DNA of 64,000 nt, taken from positions 682,001 through 746,000 of the forward strand of contig CAVSDB010000003.1 of the NCBI GenBank assembly GCA_963726755.1, read 5' to 3'. The translations under genes and the position numbers were made by a program. Within the stretch, counting starts at the first letter, position 1. Each line of letters opens with the position of its first letter. Below, piece after piece: positions 26,928 to 36,678 of the stretch. This DNA comes from DATKIY01 sp963726755 (GTDB taxonomy: Bacteria; Actinomycetota; Actinomycetes; JAHEKZ01). Below the pieces are notes generated by a model, which saw nothing but the letters and a program-made list of their open reading frames with translations, was not told the origin of the DNA and made no database searches.

Positions 26928-28191
26928 CGGGAACGATTCGATCGGTCCCGAGCGTTGCTCGCAGCGGCTCTGGAACAACCACCGAACCGTCGGCCTGTTG
27001 GAAGTTCTCCAAGATGGCGACGATCATGCGCGGGATCGCGACCAACGTCCCGTTCAGGGTCGCGAGAGGACGAATACCGTCGCGATCGCGCAATCGGATG
27101 TTCAGCCGTCGAGCCTGGAACTCAGTGCAGTTGGACGTTGAAGTGACCTCTCGGTACTTGCCCTGCGTGGGGATCCACGCCTCGATGTCGAACTTGCGAG
27201 CGGCGCTAGAACCCAAGTCGCCCGCCGCAACGTCGATCACTCGGTAAGGCAATCCAAGTGAGTCGATGAACTGCTTCTCCCACTGCAGCAGCCGCGCATG
27301 TTCGGCCTCGGCATCAGCGGGGTCGCAGAACGAAAACATCTCGACCTTGTCGAACTGGTGCACCCGGATGATGCCGCGAGTGTCCTTGCCGTAGGTGCCG
27401 GCTTCCCGACGGAAGCAGGGCGAGAGCCCGGAGTAGCGACGCGGCAGCGACGACGCTTCGAGGATCTCGTCCATGTGATAAGCCGCCAGCGGCACTTCGG
27501 ACGTCCCAACCAGGTAGAAATCGTCCTGTTCGAGATGGAAGACGTTTTCCGCCGCCTGACCGAGGAAACCGGTGCCTTCCATCGCCGCCGGCTTGACCAA
27601 CGCCGGGGTAATCATCGGTGTGAAACCGCTGGCTACAGCCTGTTGAACGGCCAGGTTCACCAACGCCAACTCCAACAGTGCGCCCGGCCCGGTGAGGTAG
27701 AAGAAGCGTGCGCCCGAAACCTTGGCGGCTCGTTCCACGTCAATCGCGCCGAGCAGTTTGCCGAGGTCAACGTGATCTCGCGGTTCGAACCCCTCAGCGG
27801 CGAAGTCACGCGGGGTACCCACATGTTCGATTAGGACGAAGTCCTCTTCGCCGCCCGCGGGTACGCCGTCGATCACCACGTTGGACAGTTGCATCACCAG
27901 CGCGTTGAGTTCTTGGTCAAGGTCACGCTGCTCGGATTCGGCTGCCTTTACCGACTCGGCGAGTGCCTTCGACGTCCGAAGTAACTCCTGCTTTTCGTCC
28001 CCCTGCGCCTTGGCGACCTCTTTGCCGAGGGTCTTTTGCTCACCCCGCAGTGCCTCATAACGCCCCACGGACGCACGACGGCGTTCATCGGCAGCCAGCG
28101 CTTGGTCGACGAGGTTGGGGTCCTCGCCGCGCAGTTCCTGCGACGACCGCACGACGTCGGGCTGTTTGCGGAGCAGGCGGATATCGAGCAC
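26920..28191 (-). CDS. serS: Seryl-tRNA synthetase
   Basis: A 423-residue class II synthetase. The N-terminal coiled-coil arm (about residues 30-100) binds the long variable arm of tRNA-Ser. The core follows with motif 2 CFRREAGTYGKDTRGIIRVHQF and motif 3 ending LNGTLVAIPRMIVAILENFQ. It charges tRNA-Ser, one of which is encoded at 9086. The order pheA - signalling gene - serS on the minus strand is common in actinobacteria. The frame is intact. Confidence 0.97.
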   Translation of the reverse strand: MLDIRLLRKQPDVVRSSQELRGEDPNLVDQALAADERRRASVGRYEALRGEQKTLGKEVAKAQGDEKQELLRTSKALAESVKAAESEQRDLDQELNALVMQLSNVVIDGVPAGGEEDFVLIEHVGTPRDFAAEGFEPRDHVDLGKLLGAIDVERAAKVSGARFFYLTGPGALLELALVNLAVQQAVASGFTPMITPALVKPAAMEGTGFLGQAAENVFHLEQDDFYLVGTSEVPLAAYHMDEILEASSLPRRYSGLSPCFRREAGTYGKDTRGIIRVHQFDKVEMFSFCDPADAEAEHARLLQWEKQFIDSLGLPYRVIDVAAGDLGSSAARKFDIEAWIPTQGKYREVTSTSNCTEFQARRLNIRLRDRDGIRPLATLNGTLVAIPRMIVAILENFQQADGSVVVPEPLRATLGTDRIVPVT

Positions 28192-28242
28192 ACCCAGAGG
28201 GTACTCACCAACCGTGTCGCCGCCGTGCAGCAGCGACCGACG

Positions 28243-30216
28243 TCAGATGATGGGAGCGTCGAGCGGGAGCCGGCGGAACGACAACTGGAAGAGCACCTCG
28301 GGCAGATCGTCGCCATGAACCGGACGAGACCAGAGGAATCCTTGGCCGATGTCACAGCCAAGATCGCGCAGTCGCTCGGTGACTTCCTGGTCCTCAACAC
28401 CTTCAGCAACGACATTGAGACCGAACTCGTGGGCTAGGTCCACCATCGCCTTGACCAAGGTGGCGCCCCCAGGATCGTCGGCCATCCGGACAACGAATGA
28501 CCGGTCAATCTTCAGCGTCGTCAGCGGCATGGCCTCCAACTGAGCCATCGACGTGTAGCCGGTTCCGAAGTCGTCAACCGCCAATGTCACACCCAGCGCG
28601 GCCAACTTGTGGAGCATCTCGTGGCTACGAACCGGGTCTTCGATCAACGCACTTTCAGTAACCTCGAGTTCTAGCCGGGACGCATCAACCTGATGACTTG
28701 CGAGCATGTCCTCTACGTACTCGGCGAAGGATGGTTCCAGCAGGTTGCGGGCCGACAGGTTCACAGCAACTGGCATGCCACCGAAGCCGGCATCAAACGC
28801 GTCCCACTCGGCCATCTGCGTGAGCACCAGCTCGAGGACGTAGCGAGTCAGGCCGTAGATGAGGCCGGTGCTCTCTGCAAGCGGGATGAAGTCGTTCGGC
28901 GGGATGTTTCCACGCGTCGGGTGCTCCCAACGCAGCAACGCCTCGACGCCGACCACGCGATTGTTCGAAAGGTCAATCTTGGGCTGGTAGTGAATGAACA
29001 ACTGCGTCGTACCAAGGGCTTTGCGCAGATCACCAAGGAGCAACAGACGCTCCGTGCTGTAGCCGTCGCTTGTCGGGTCGTACAGCAAGACACCGACGTG
29101 TGAGGCTTTCGCGGCATACATCGCGGTGTCAGCGCGCTGCATCAACTGTGTGGCATCTTGTGCGTGACCAGGGAGCAAGGCGATGCCAAGGCTCGAGTCG
29201 ACGTGTAATACCAACTCGCCCACGACAAACGGCTCGTCAAACACGCTGTGAACCCGGCGTGCCAGCCGCTCTGCATCCGCCGTTGATCCGACGTTGGGCG
29301 CAAGGACTGCGAACTCGTCTCCCCCGAGGCGAGCAACGGTGTCGGCATCGCGCAGAACTTCGGCGATACGTTCCGCGACCTGGATCAAGAGAGCGTCACC
29401 GTGATCGTGACCCAACGTGTCGTTGACTTCCTTGAAGCGGTCAACGTCGAGGACCATGAGTGCGACGTTCTTCGACGTTCGCTGCGCGGTAGCAACTGCA
29501 CGATCGAGCCGGTCATTCAGCAGCCGTCGGTTCGGTAGGTCCGTCAACGCATCGTGCAGAGCCAGTCGTTCGTTCTCGTCCGCCTGATCGCGCAGTCGCC
29601 TACTGGCGCGGTGAACCGTACGGAACAGCAGCAGCCATGCCAGGAGCAGGATGACCAGGATCACTGCGGACACCGTGACGACGGACCGTTGAATGAACGA
29701 TTCGGTGTCGTCCCAGGGAATCTCAACCTGTGCGACTCCGTACACGCCGCCGAAGCGGTCGCCGTACGTGACCGGAACATAGACGGCGAGAGCCGAGCCG
29801 AGATCGGACTCGGAATGCGTGGTGACCGGGGCCAACGTGTCCAGCGCCAATTCCATTTCGTGCATGTCGGCGGGCTTGGCGTCGGCAGTTGAGCCACGAC
29901 TGTTGTAGATCGGTACGCCTTGCGGCGTGTAAAGAGTGAGCCGGTCGAGCACCATCGCGCCGTTGGTGCGAGTGACTTCGTCGAGTTCACGAATCATCGG
30001 CGACGTATCGACGATGGGGTGCTGCCACGTCTCCATGTCAGCGCCGATGGCGTTCTGCACACCCTGAGTGACATACGCGTCCGCCAGCGCCCGGCCATCC
30101 TCGGTCGCTTGGCGCTGCAATGTGGCAGCGAAAAGCCAGGTAATGGCGACTGCGAGGACCCCCATGGTGAGCAGGCTCACGACGGCAAAGGTCCCCGTCA
30201 GATTAAAACGGCGCAC
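28243..30216 (-). CDS. GGDEF-EAL bifunctional cyclic-di-GMP protein
   Basis: About 657 residues. An N-terminal helix (FAVVSLLTMGVLAVAITWLF), an extracytoplasmic sensor region of about 140 residues, and a second helix (VVTVSAVILVILLLAWLLLF) come first. A diguanylate cyclase domain with intact RLGGDEFAVLAP follows, then an EAL phosphodiesterase domain with VVGVEALLRWEHP, DDFGTGYTSM and AEGVED. Both active sites look complete, so it may make or degrade c-di-GMP depending on the signal. The start is uncertain; I use the GTG at 30216 that begins just before the first helix. A long N-terminal extension overlaps pheA antisense-like sequence and is rejected. Confidence 0.9.
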   Translation of the reverse strand: MRRFNLTGTFAVVSLLTMGVLAVAITWLFAATLQRQATEDGRALADAYVTQGVQNAIGADMETWQHPIVDTSPMIRELDEVTRTNGAMVLDRLTLYTPQGVPIYNSRGSTADAKPADMHEMELALDTLAPVTTHSESDLGSALAVYVPVTYGDRFGGVYGVAQVEIPWDDTESFIQRSVVTVSAVILVILLLAWLLLFRTVHRASRRLRDQADENERLALHDALTDLPNRRLLNDRLDRAVATAQRTSKNVALMVLDVDRFKEVNDTLGHDHGDALLIQVAERIAEVLRDADTVARLGGDEFAVLAPNVGSTADAERLARRVHSVFDEPFVVGELVLHVDSSLGIALLPGHAQDATQLMQRADTAMYAAKASHVGVLLYDPTSDGYSTERLLLLGDLRKALGTTQLFIHYQPKIDLSNNRVVGVEALLRWEHPTRGNIPPNDFIPLAESTGLIYGLTRYVLELVLTQMAEWDAFDAGFGGMPVAVNLSARNLLEPSFAEYVEDMLASHQVDASRLELEVTESALIEDPVRSHEMLHKLAALGVTLAVDDFGTGYTSMAQLEAMPLTTLKIDRSFVVRMADDPGGATLVKAMVDLAHEFGLNVVAEGVEDQEVTERLRDLGCDIGQGFLWSRPVHGDDLPEVLFQLSFRRLPLDAPII

Positions 30217-30280
30217 ACGGGGGCATCGGCAACCCAGACGGAGTAGTTGAGCCGACGCCCATCGCGGCCTGTCTGGGCTG

Positions 30281-31222
30281 CTAGTGCCGGCCTTCGCGAA
30301 CCCGGGCCAGCCAAGCCTGGGCCCCGCGGAACTCCTCGTCGGAGACGCCTTTTCGGACGATCGGGGCCAGCTGGTCGATCCGCGGATATGACCCCAGGAA
30401 CCGGACGTCAGCGCACACCCGACGTAGGCCCATGAGGGCCTCGCCGACTCGGGCATCGTCCACGTGCCCCTCGATATCGACGGAGAAGAAGTAGTCGCCG
30501 ATCCCACCCCCTGTGGGGCGGGACTCGATTCGGGTCAGGTTGACGCCTCTGACCGCGAACTCGGTGAGGATCTGCAGCAGCGCACCTGGGTGGTCCTCGC
30601 CGATGTAGAGCATCAGCGACGTCTTGTCCGCGCCGGTCGCGGGAGCTGGCGGAGCAGCCTGACCAACCATCACAAAGCGGGTTTCGGCCGTGCTGTCTCC
30701 GATGTCGGTGGCGGCTTCTTCGAGTCCGTAGACCTCACCGGCCAAAGGTGCAGCGACTGCCGCCAGACCTGGCGTCTCGCCCTTAGCGACGGCCGCCGCA
30801 GCCGCTGCCGTCGACGCCGCGGTCGTGAAGTCCGCCTGCGACAGGTTCTCGGTCAACCAGCGTCGACACTGCGCGTGGGCATGCGGATGCGTCGTCACCG
30901 AAGTGATGTCTGCCAACGCGACACCTGGCTGGACGAGCAATGAGAACGCCACTGATGCTTGCACTTCGGCGGTAATCATTAGCGCAGTACCGACTGCCAA
31001 AGTGTCGAGCGTCGCGCTCACCGATCCCTCGAGCGAGTTCTCGAACGGAACCATCGCCCCAGTGAGTTCGCCGGTTCGTACGGCATCGAGTGCGGCGATG
31101 ACCGAACTGCACGGCACCAACTCAGCCGAGTGCTCGCTCCCCAGCCACGTCAACAACGCAGCCTCGGTGAACGTCCCCTCGGGGCCGAGGTAGCCGTAGC
31201 GAATCTGCGGGAGATCTGTCAC
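30281..31222 (-). CDS. pheA: Prephenate dehydratase
   Basis: A 313-residue enzyme with the catalytic PDT domain (YLGPEGTFTEAAL; AMVPFENSLEGSV; TETRF-type motif here as TAETRFVMVG) and a C-terminal ACT domain (GALLQILTEFAVRGVNLTRI, then ESRP) for phenylalanine feedback. It converts prephenate to phenylpyruvate for phenylalanine synthesis. There is no chorismate mutase domain, as usual in actinobacteria. Confidence 0.96.
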   Translation of the reverse strand: MTDLPQIRYGYLGPEGTFTEAALLTWLGSEHSAELVPCSSVIAALDAVRTGELTGAMVPFENSLEGSVSATLDTLAVGTALMITAEVQASVAFSLLVQPGVALADITSVTTHPHAHAQCRRWLTENLSQADFTTAASTAAAAAAVAKGETPGLAAVAAPLAGEVYGLEEAATDIGDSTAETRFVMVGQAAPPAPATGADKTSLMLYIGEDHPGALLQILTEFAVRGVNLTRIESRPTGGGIGDYFFSVDIEGHVDDARVGEALMGLRRVCADVRFLGSYPRIDQLAPIVRKGVSDEEFRGAQAWLARVREGRH

Positions 31223-31269
31223 GAGTCGAGCCTAGTCGGCCGCGATCGCGCAGGCGCCGCAAAGAAACC

Positions 31270-31384
31270 CATCGCAACAACTGTGCGAGATTGCACGCTA
31301 GGAGCGACCAATTCCGCACGAGACCCACCCTCTGCGTGCAAAATTGTGCGTCGGAACAGTCAATCCCGCACAAGTGTTGCGATG
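31270..31384. repeat. 115-nt imperfect palindromic element, copy E
   Basis: The outer 24-nt arms (31270-31293 and 31361-31384) are complementary with a few mismatches. A second nested pair, TTGCACGC (31292-31299) / GCGTGCAA (31334-31341), lies inside. The unit CAATTCCGCAC recurs within it. A related element of almost equal length lies at 54265-54378. It sits between pheA and the DUF4446 gene. Confidence 0.75.
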
Positions 31385-31394
31385 ACGACGGGGC

Positions 31395-31976
31395 TTAGTT
31401 GGCTGTTCCGCCGCGTTGCGCGTATCCGATGACCTGCTCCTCCTCGGGAGACAAGGAGGCGTCGCTGCGGCCGCCCTTAACGCCCTTGGCGTAGGTACGT
31501 GTCTCGGTGCGGCCGTTGATCGAACTCACGACCAAGCCGTCTCCGCTGTCGTCGAGCAACGCGGCCGAGAACGACTGTCGCCCGCCCATGTCGTTGAACG
31601 CGTCGTAACGCACGACCGCCACGTGACGAATCGCGTCACCTAAATCAACGCGAAGCTCTTCGACCTGACGGCGTGATCGGTCGACTTGCCCACGTAGACG
31701 TTCTACTTCATCGAGCTGACGGCTCACGGCGGCAACGAACGACTCGGTGCCGTCCTCGCCCTGCAGGATTACGTAGTGACGTCGCATGCGACGCAATTTG
31801 ATGAGACAGATCAGCGCCAGCAAGACACCGAGTACAGCGACGGCGGCAGCACCCACGGCAATCCAGGCCACGGTTTGAGTACTCAGATCGGAGAACACAT
31901 CAGTCCAGTCGACGGCAGCTAACTTGGCCGGCGGTGTGCCGACGAATGCTCCGAAGGCTATCTGTCGTGCGGCCAC
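31395..31976 (-). CDS. DUF4446 family membrane protein
   Basis: About 193 residues with one N-terminal transmembrane helix (TVAWIAVGAAAVAVLGVLLALI) and a cytoplasmic part with a coiled coil (VAAVSRQLDEVERLRGQVDR). The domain hallmark is VAVVRYDAFNDMGGRQSFSAALLD, then SSINGRTETRTYAKGV. The function of DUF4446 proteins is not established. The start is uncertain; a GTG at 31976 is the first reasonable option. It diverges from, and its longer frames overlap, the GDT1-like gene. Confidence 0.83.
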   Translation of the reverse strand: MAARQIAFGAFVGTPPAKLAAVDWTDVFSDLSTQTVAWIAVGAAAVAVLGVLLALICLIKLRRMRRHYVILQGEDGTESFVAAVSRQLDEVERLRGQVDRSRRQVEELRVDLGDAIRHVAVVRYDAFNDMGGRQSFSAALLDDSGDGLVVSSINGRTETRTYAKGVKGGRSDASLSPEEEQVIGYAQRGGTAN

Positions 31977-32029
31977 CCCCGGACCCTGGCTCAGCAAACA
32001 CGCAGCCGGGCATTCACTAGGGTCGAACA

Positions 32030-32641
32030 GTGGACCCAACGGCCTTCTTTGTGACCTTCCTGACGATCCTGCCTGCGGAGATCCCCGACAAGACGTTCGT
32101 CGCCACGCTGGTGCTTTCGACCCGCTTCAAGCCCCTGACAGTGTGGTTCGCCGTATCGGCCGCCTTCGCTATTCAGTCCGCGGTCGCTGTTGCCGCCGGG
32201 CAGTTACTGACCCTCTTGCCACACACACCGGTACTGCTCGTCGCCGCCGGACTGTTCGCCATCGGTTCGGTGGTGATGTTCCGAGCTGCCGCCAGCCACA
32301 ACGAACCGGACGAGTTCGCGCACGAGATCGCCGAAGAAGAGGCGGAGATCAGTCAGCGAGCTGCGACCGGTCGGGCGTTCTTCGTTTCGTTCGGCGTTCT
32401 TTTCGCCGCCGAGTGGGGTGACCTCTCGCAGATCGCCACCGCTGCCTTGGCCGCCCGGTTCGACGCTCCGGTCGAAGTCTTCCTGGGCTCCTGGCTCGCG
32501 CTCGTCCTGGTCGCCGGACTCGCCGTAGTCGCCGGACGCTGGTTGTCTACCCGGCTACACCCAGCGGTGATCCAACGAATCTCGGGCGCCCTACTCGCGA
32601 TCCTTGCCACGCTCAGCGTGGTTGAAGCCTTCCGGGGCTAG
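32030..32641 (+). CDS. TMEM165/GDT1 family cation transporter
   Basis: A 203-residue membrane protein with six helices in two halves. Each half carries a family motif: ILPAEIPDKTFVATLVLSTR in the first and FAAEWGDLSQIATAALAAR in the second. GDT1/MneA-type proteins export Mn2+ or exchange Ca2+/Mn2+ for protons. A hydrophilic acidic loop (DEFAHEIAEEEAEI) separates the halves. It starts at GTG 32030. Confidence 0.92.
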   Translation: MDPTAFFVTFLTILPAEIPDKTFVATLVLSTRFKPLTVWFAVSAAFAIQSAVAVAAGQLLTLLPHTPVLLVAAGLFAIGSVVMFRAAASHNEPDEFAHEIAEEEAEISQRAATGRAFFVSFGVLFAAEWGDLSQIATAALAARFDAPVEVFLGSWLALVLVAGLAVVAGRWLSTRLHPAVIQRISGALLAILATLSVVEAFRG

Positions 32642-32644
32642 GCG

Positions 32645-33875
32645 TCAGGAACGGTTCAGGAGAACGCCGACCGAGTCCGTCCACTCGTCGGGGGCGACGA
32701 GGTCGATCCGTCCGTCACCGTTCAGGTCGGCCGCCCCGACCGAGGTCGGCCAGCGCCACGTGCGGCTCGGCCAGGCGTCGCTGATCCGCCGGATGCGAGC
32801 GAACCGTCCGTTGCCTTTGCCCGCGCGGATGGAGATCCCCTGGTTGGTCGGGATCACATAGCTGGTGCCGAAGCCACTGGATGCCAGATCGACATGACCG
32901 TCGCCGTTGAGGTCGACGGCTACCGTGTCGTGCGCTGACGGACCGGCCGTGAAGCAGCACTCGTCGACCTAACGTCCCGTCCCCTTTGCCGAACAAGATC
33001 GTGACGTAGCGAGCGGGCCAACCGCCCATGGGAGCGATCACGTCCAAGTTCCCATCCTCGTTGAGGTCCGCCGTGGTCGCCATCGTCGGCTGGTACCCAA
33101 GGTGACGGTAGAGCGCCGGGTGACGGAACGTGCCGTCCGAGCGCCCCATGAGCACCGAGATGCTGTGGTTGCTTTCTCCGTTGCCAAGTACCGAGTTCGT
33201 CGTCACCAAGTCGAGGTTGCCGTCGCCGTCGAGGTCCGCAGCCGTCAGGGCCGAGCACATGGTGCTCCTCGTGGAGTAGTCGACGGCTCGCCGAAGGGTG
33301 CCATCCCCCTTAGCGAGCAGCACCGACACACCACCGCGCGCGTTCGCCGTGGCGACGTCAGGGGTCCCGTCGCCGTTGAAGTCCGCGGTGATGACCCATT
33401 GGGAGCGATGGCCGCCGTGGAACGTGGAACGCCAGAAACCACCCGTGCTTCTTGCGAGTAGTACCGCCACCCGGTCCGACCTCTTGCCGTTCACGGCCAC
33501 AAGGTCAGCTCTGCCGTCACGGTTGAGATCGGCCGTCGCAAGCGCGAGAGGTCGGCGGATGCCAGCCTGGATCGACGAGGGTTTGGTGAAGCTGCCGTCG
33601 CCTGCGCCACGCAACAGCGAGAGCGTGTCCGCCTTCTGGTTGGCGGTGACCAAGTCGACGGTGCCGTTGCCATCGAAGTCGGCCAAAGCCACCTGCTGCG
33701 GAGAGGGACCCGTCCGGTAGCTCTTAGTGGGCGCGAACCGGATCGGAGACGGTTGTCGCGACGCGGTTGGCGGGCGAGGGGCCGAAGCGAACGTGGTGCC
33801 GCTGAGACCACCCGCGATAAGCAAGGTGAGCATGACGACCCCGGATGTGCGGGCCACGCGCTCGATAGTCGGCAT
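32645..33875 (-). pseudogene. Secreted FG-GAP/VCBS repeat protein, frameshifted
   Basis: A signal peptide (MPTIERVARTSGVVMLTLLIAGG) is followed by about seven repeats containing DxDGNGTxDLV-type calcium-binding loops (DFDGNGTVDLV, DLNRDGRADLV, DFNGDGTPDVA, DLDGDGNLDLV, DLNEDGNLDVI). These predict a beta-propeller. A one-base surplus near 32963-32969 breaks the frame after GKGDGTLG; the next frame continues with TAGPSAHDTVAVDLNGDGHVDLA and two more repeats to the stop at 32645. The ATG at 33875 has a GGGAGGA ribosome-binding site. About 75-140 bp upstream is the block shared with the sigma-factor gene at 36.7 kb. Confidence 0.85.
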
Positions 33876-34178
33876 TCGTTCCTCCCTGAGGGATGCGCTG
33901 AAGCCGATTCTGGAAGGATCGACTTCCGGTTCCATTCGGTCAAGGTCTCAGCGGGCCGTCCTCTTTCGGGCATCCCCGTCACCCTTAACCACTCCCCAGG
34001 CACCGCATCGGTTGACACCATCGCAAACGGATTCAGGCCAACAGTGTTGGCCTCGGTCAACGTTGCTGCGGTGCGGCGGGTGGAATTCCCAAATCGCGGA
34101 TCGATCTTGGGCCGACTCTTCTCGTCCTGCGGTGCCCGACTTGGGTATCGCGATGGCGCCGTTGACGGCCGCTAGGGC
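33876..34178. other. Intergenic region upstream of the FG-GAP gene
   Basis: A 303-bp gap containing the minus-strand copy of the sigma-factor upstream block (33949-34016). Long open frames here on either strand have off-frame composition and no family features; I reject them as genes. Confidence 0.55.
33949..34016 (-). promoter_or_regulatory. Probable ECF-sigma-dependent promoter block, copy 2
   Basis: On the minus strand this reads GTCAACC, then TGGGGAGTGGTTAAGGGTG, then ACGGGGATGCCCGAA, then CGGCCCGCTG. It is nearly the same as 36679-36747, which precedes and enters the ECF sigma gene. It lies 74-141 bp upstream of the FG-GAP gene start, suggesting a common sigma-dependent promoter. Confidence 0.55.
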
Positions 34179-34478
34179 TCAGACGTCCTGGTACTCAAAC
34201 AGGAAGATAGTTGTCCCGAGCGACTCGGTACTCGCCTTGACATCCCGGAATCCGTCGGCGTGCAGTGCTGCCATCGAATCATCGATGGTGGTGAAATCGG
34301 CCTCAAGAATCCAGCCGACTTCTCCGGCTTTCGCGCCCGGCCCCATCAGCGCGCCCTCGCTGCGCGTTATCGACTGGTTACCAGCGCTAGCCGCAAACGA
34401 CGAAGCGATGCGTTCGATCAGTGCGTCTACATCAACCGGACTAGCCGATTTCGGGAACATCACCAAAATGCGGATCAT
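34179..34478 (-). CDS. Small protein, possible dimeric alpha/beta-barrel (EthD-like)
   Basis: A 99-residue protein beginning MIRILVMFPKSASPVDVDAL. The pattern of an N-terminal strand, a helix, then a conserved-looking C-terminal strand (LGTTIFLFEYQDV) resembles EthD-type ferredoxin-fold proteins; this is inference. A longer upstream frame exists, but the ATG at 34478 gives the expected size. Its product and role are unknown. Confidence 0.6.
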   Translation of the reverse strand: MIRILVMFPKSASPVDVDALIERIASSFAASAGNQSITRSEGALMGPGAKAGEVGWILEADFTTIDDSMAALHADGFRDVKASTESLGTTIFLFEYQDV

Positions 34479-34670
34479 GGGCTCACGGTATTGGACCCAG
34501 CCGTCCCAGTCACTAGTCAGGACGGCCGGTACGTCGTCTGAGGCGAAGCACTCGAGGCTCCGGCTCGGGACACAGCGCGGCTTGGCAACTGATGCGGCTA
34601 TTCGCCCGCTCATTCGCGAGTGAAGGCTGCTGCCGGCCGCGAGTGGTGTGTCATCCCGGTGTCGTAGGTG

Positions 34671-35605
34671 TCAGCGCCAGAATTCGGTGAGCTCCTCGGC
34701 GACGGCGCTGCCTTGCTTGCTACCAGCTTGTGCGGCGGGCGGACGCGTCGACGGATTCATCATGTTGTCGCCGAATGCGGCGCGCGAGTTGCTGTCGGGG
34801 AAAATGGTTTCGACTTGGCTACCGCCTGCGCGTAGTTCGTCGACCTGTGTTGCGAGATGCATGCCCCACTCCACCGGAGTCCGTGATCTGCCACCGAATG
34901 GTGACAGCACGAGCACCCGTGCGTATCCGGCTGCCAGATCCGCATTGTCGGCGTTGGTGCGGTACCCACCGTCGATGTAGCGGTTGTCGCCGATGCTGTA
35001 CGCGAACCCGCTGGCACAGCTGGCTGCCACGGCGTCCGCCAAGTCAACCCCGCTGTGACGGTCGAACACGACCGGTTCACCGGTAAGGGCATCGACCGCC
35101 GTGATGAGCATCGTTCGTTCCGGCCAGAGTTGACTGGGCAGCCGAGCGGCGACGGTCGCGCGCCACCGCTGCCCGATGCCGTCCGACGTCGCAGCCATTT
35201 CGAGCGCCCACGCACCCATTCTTCGACGCATGTCGGCCGCATCCTCAGCGTCGGCGATGATCGCGCTCGTTGTCTCCATGAGGCTCGTCGCGGGCCGATG
35301 CGAACGCGCCCACCGTCGGATCCCACCGGAGCGGACCGTGGCTGGGGTTCGGCCCCAAGGATGTCGGCCAGCAGTTCGGCCGGCGTCGCGCCAGTAATTT
35401 GCGCCGCGGCGGTCGACCCGGCCGATGTCCCGATGATCAGATCAGCGTCGGTCACATCCAACCCGGCCTCGAACAGTCCAGCGATGACGCCAATCAGCCA
35501 AGCGTTGCCTGCCGATCCGCCACCACCAAGGACCAACGCTGTACGGGAAGGGTGTCCCCAGACGTCGTTAGAGGTCGTCCCTGAGTTGTGCTGAATTGAA
35601 TTCAT
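34671..35605 (-). pseudogene. Patatin-like phospholipase, frameshifted
   Basis: The N-terminal part has the oxyanion loop LVLGGGGSAGNAWL and the nucleophile elbow IIGTSAGSTAA. The frame breaks near 35290-35297 after GSDGGRVRIGP; the next frame continues TSLMETTSAIIADAEDAADM to the stop at 34671 and includes the catalytic Asp motif RYIDGGYRTN. Here one base appears to be missing, unlike the surplus bases in most other broken genes. Patatins hydrolyse acyl esters of lipids. The joined halves would give about 310 residues, the usual family length. Confidence 0.84.
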
Positions 35606-35748
35606 AGTCGTAGCTTTCTGAGAGTGCGTGCAGCGCTCCCCGCGACAACTACGTCAGTCGCGCGATCGTGAACTCAACGGAGCGCCCAGAGTGGACGGTG
35701 TGTGCATCTGAGGTCACCTCCTCGAGTCGTGTCACGTTCGCTCAAAAC

Positions 35749-36549
35749 CTACCGCTCGCTTCTTCGGGCCAAGCCTTGGAGTTGCCCCGCGTGCACGTCG
35801 CTCACCCACTCCCAGCCGGGCTTGGCCGACGGACCGACCCGCGGGTCGCTGAAATCCTGGGCGTCGCGCAAGGCCTGCACGTACGCCCGATCCTGGTCGA
35901 TCCGTGCCTGCACCTGATCAGCTCCGCCGATAGACCCGTGGCCGGGAACGACGACATCGACGTCGCCCGCCACGCCCTCGAGCAGCCGAAGCGCAGTGAG
36001 GTAGTCCTCGATCGGGTCAGCGGTGCCGTTCAAGTCGAGCATCGGAATCAAGACGTCAGAAAGCATGTCGCCGGCGACGAGCACCCCGTGCTCCTCGATC
36101 AACAGCGCCGCATGTCCCGGGGCATGCGCTTGATGCTCGATGATCCGGACGTCAGGGCCATCCCACGGAATCCGCATGGTCTCGGCGGGCAGGCCGGTGA
36201 TGAGACCGAGTAGGTCCAGCGATACTTCCTCGGGGATGCCGAACCGACGTGCATCGATCCCGTCCGACAGCCGATCTCGGACAGTAGCCGCGCAGCGCTC
36301 AGTGCCGTAGCGGGGCGGCGCGCCGAGGCTGGCGTGCCAGAGCAGGTGATCCCAATGAGGATGCGTCGAGAAGCCTGCCACCACGGTCTGGCCCGAATCG
36401 GACAGGTCGGTCGCCAGGCAGTCCAGCTCGTCGGCGTGCACCCCGGGGTCGATGAGCAACACGCCAGCCCGGCCTTGCACGACAACGGCGTTGCTCTGGC
36501 AGAACTCGCTCTCGTGGATCAGCACACCCTCCGCGACCTGCCTCAGCAT
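35749..36549 (-). CDS. Metallo-beta-lactamase-fold hydrolase
   Basis: About 266 residues. The metal site is THPHWDHLLW, with APGHAALL supplying the next His, then LVAGDML and VVPGHGSIG. This is the MBL fold of glyoxalase II-like and related hydrolases; the substrate is unknown. GGGAAGGGACCC directly precedes the ATG at 36549, which is preferred over an ATG 27 bp upstream. Confidence 0.87.
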   Translation of the reverse strand: MLRQVAEGVLIHESEFCQSNAVVVQGRAGVLLIDPGVHADELDCLATDLSDSGQTVVAGFSTHPHWDHLLWHASLGAPPRYGTERCAATVRDRLSDGIDARRFGIPEEVSLDLLGLITGLPAETMRIPWDGPDVRIIEHQAHAPGHAALLIEEHGVLVAGDMLSDVLIPMLDLNGTADPIEDYLTALRLLEGVAGDVDVVVPGHGSIGGADQVQARIDQDRAYVQALRDAQDFSDPRVGPSAKPGWEWVSDVHAGQLQGLARRSER

Positions 36550-36678
36550 GGGGTCCCTTCCCCTCGTGGTTCGCAACCGCCCGTCGAGACGGTACGGACT
36601 TAGTCTTCCCGTTTCGTGCCGTCACCTCCCATTTGGTAGGACCATGGAGTCGAGTTTCGGTGAAAGGCCTGCGATTTC

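Noticed and set aside
30217..30507. N-terminal extension of the GGDEF-EAL frame
   Set aside because: It overlaps pheA coding sequence on the same strand in another frame and has off-frame composition.
33491..34623. Open frames on both strands around the FG-GAP gene upstream region
   Set aside because: No family motifs or ribosome-binding sites. The part that resembles the sigma gene start is explained by the duplicated upstream block.
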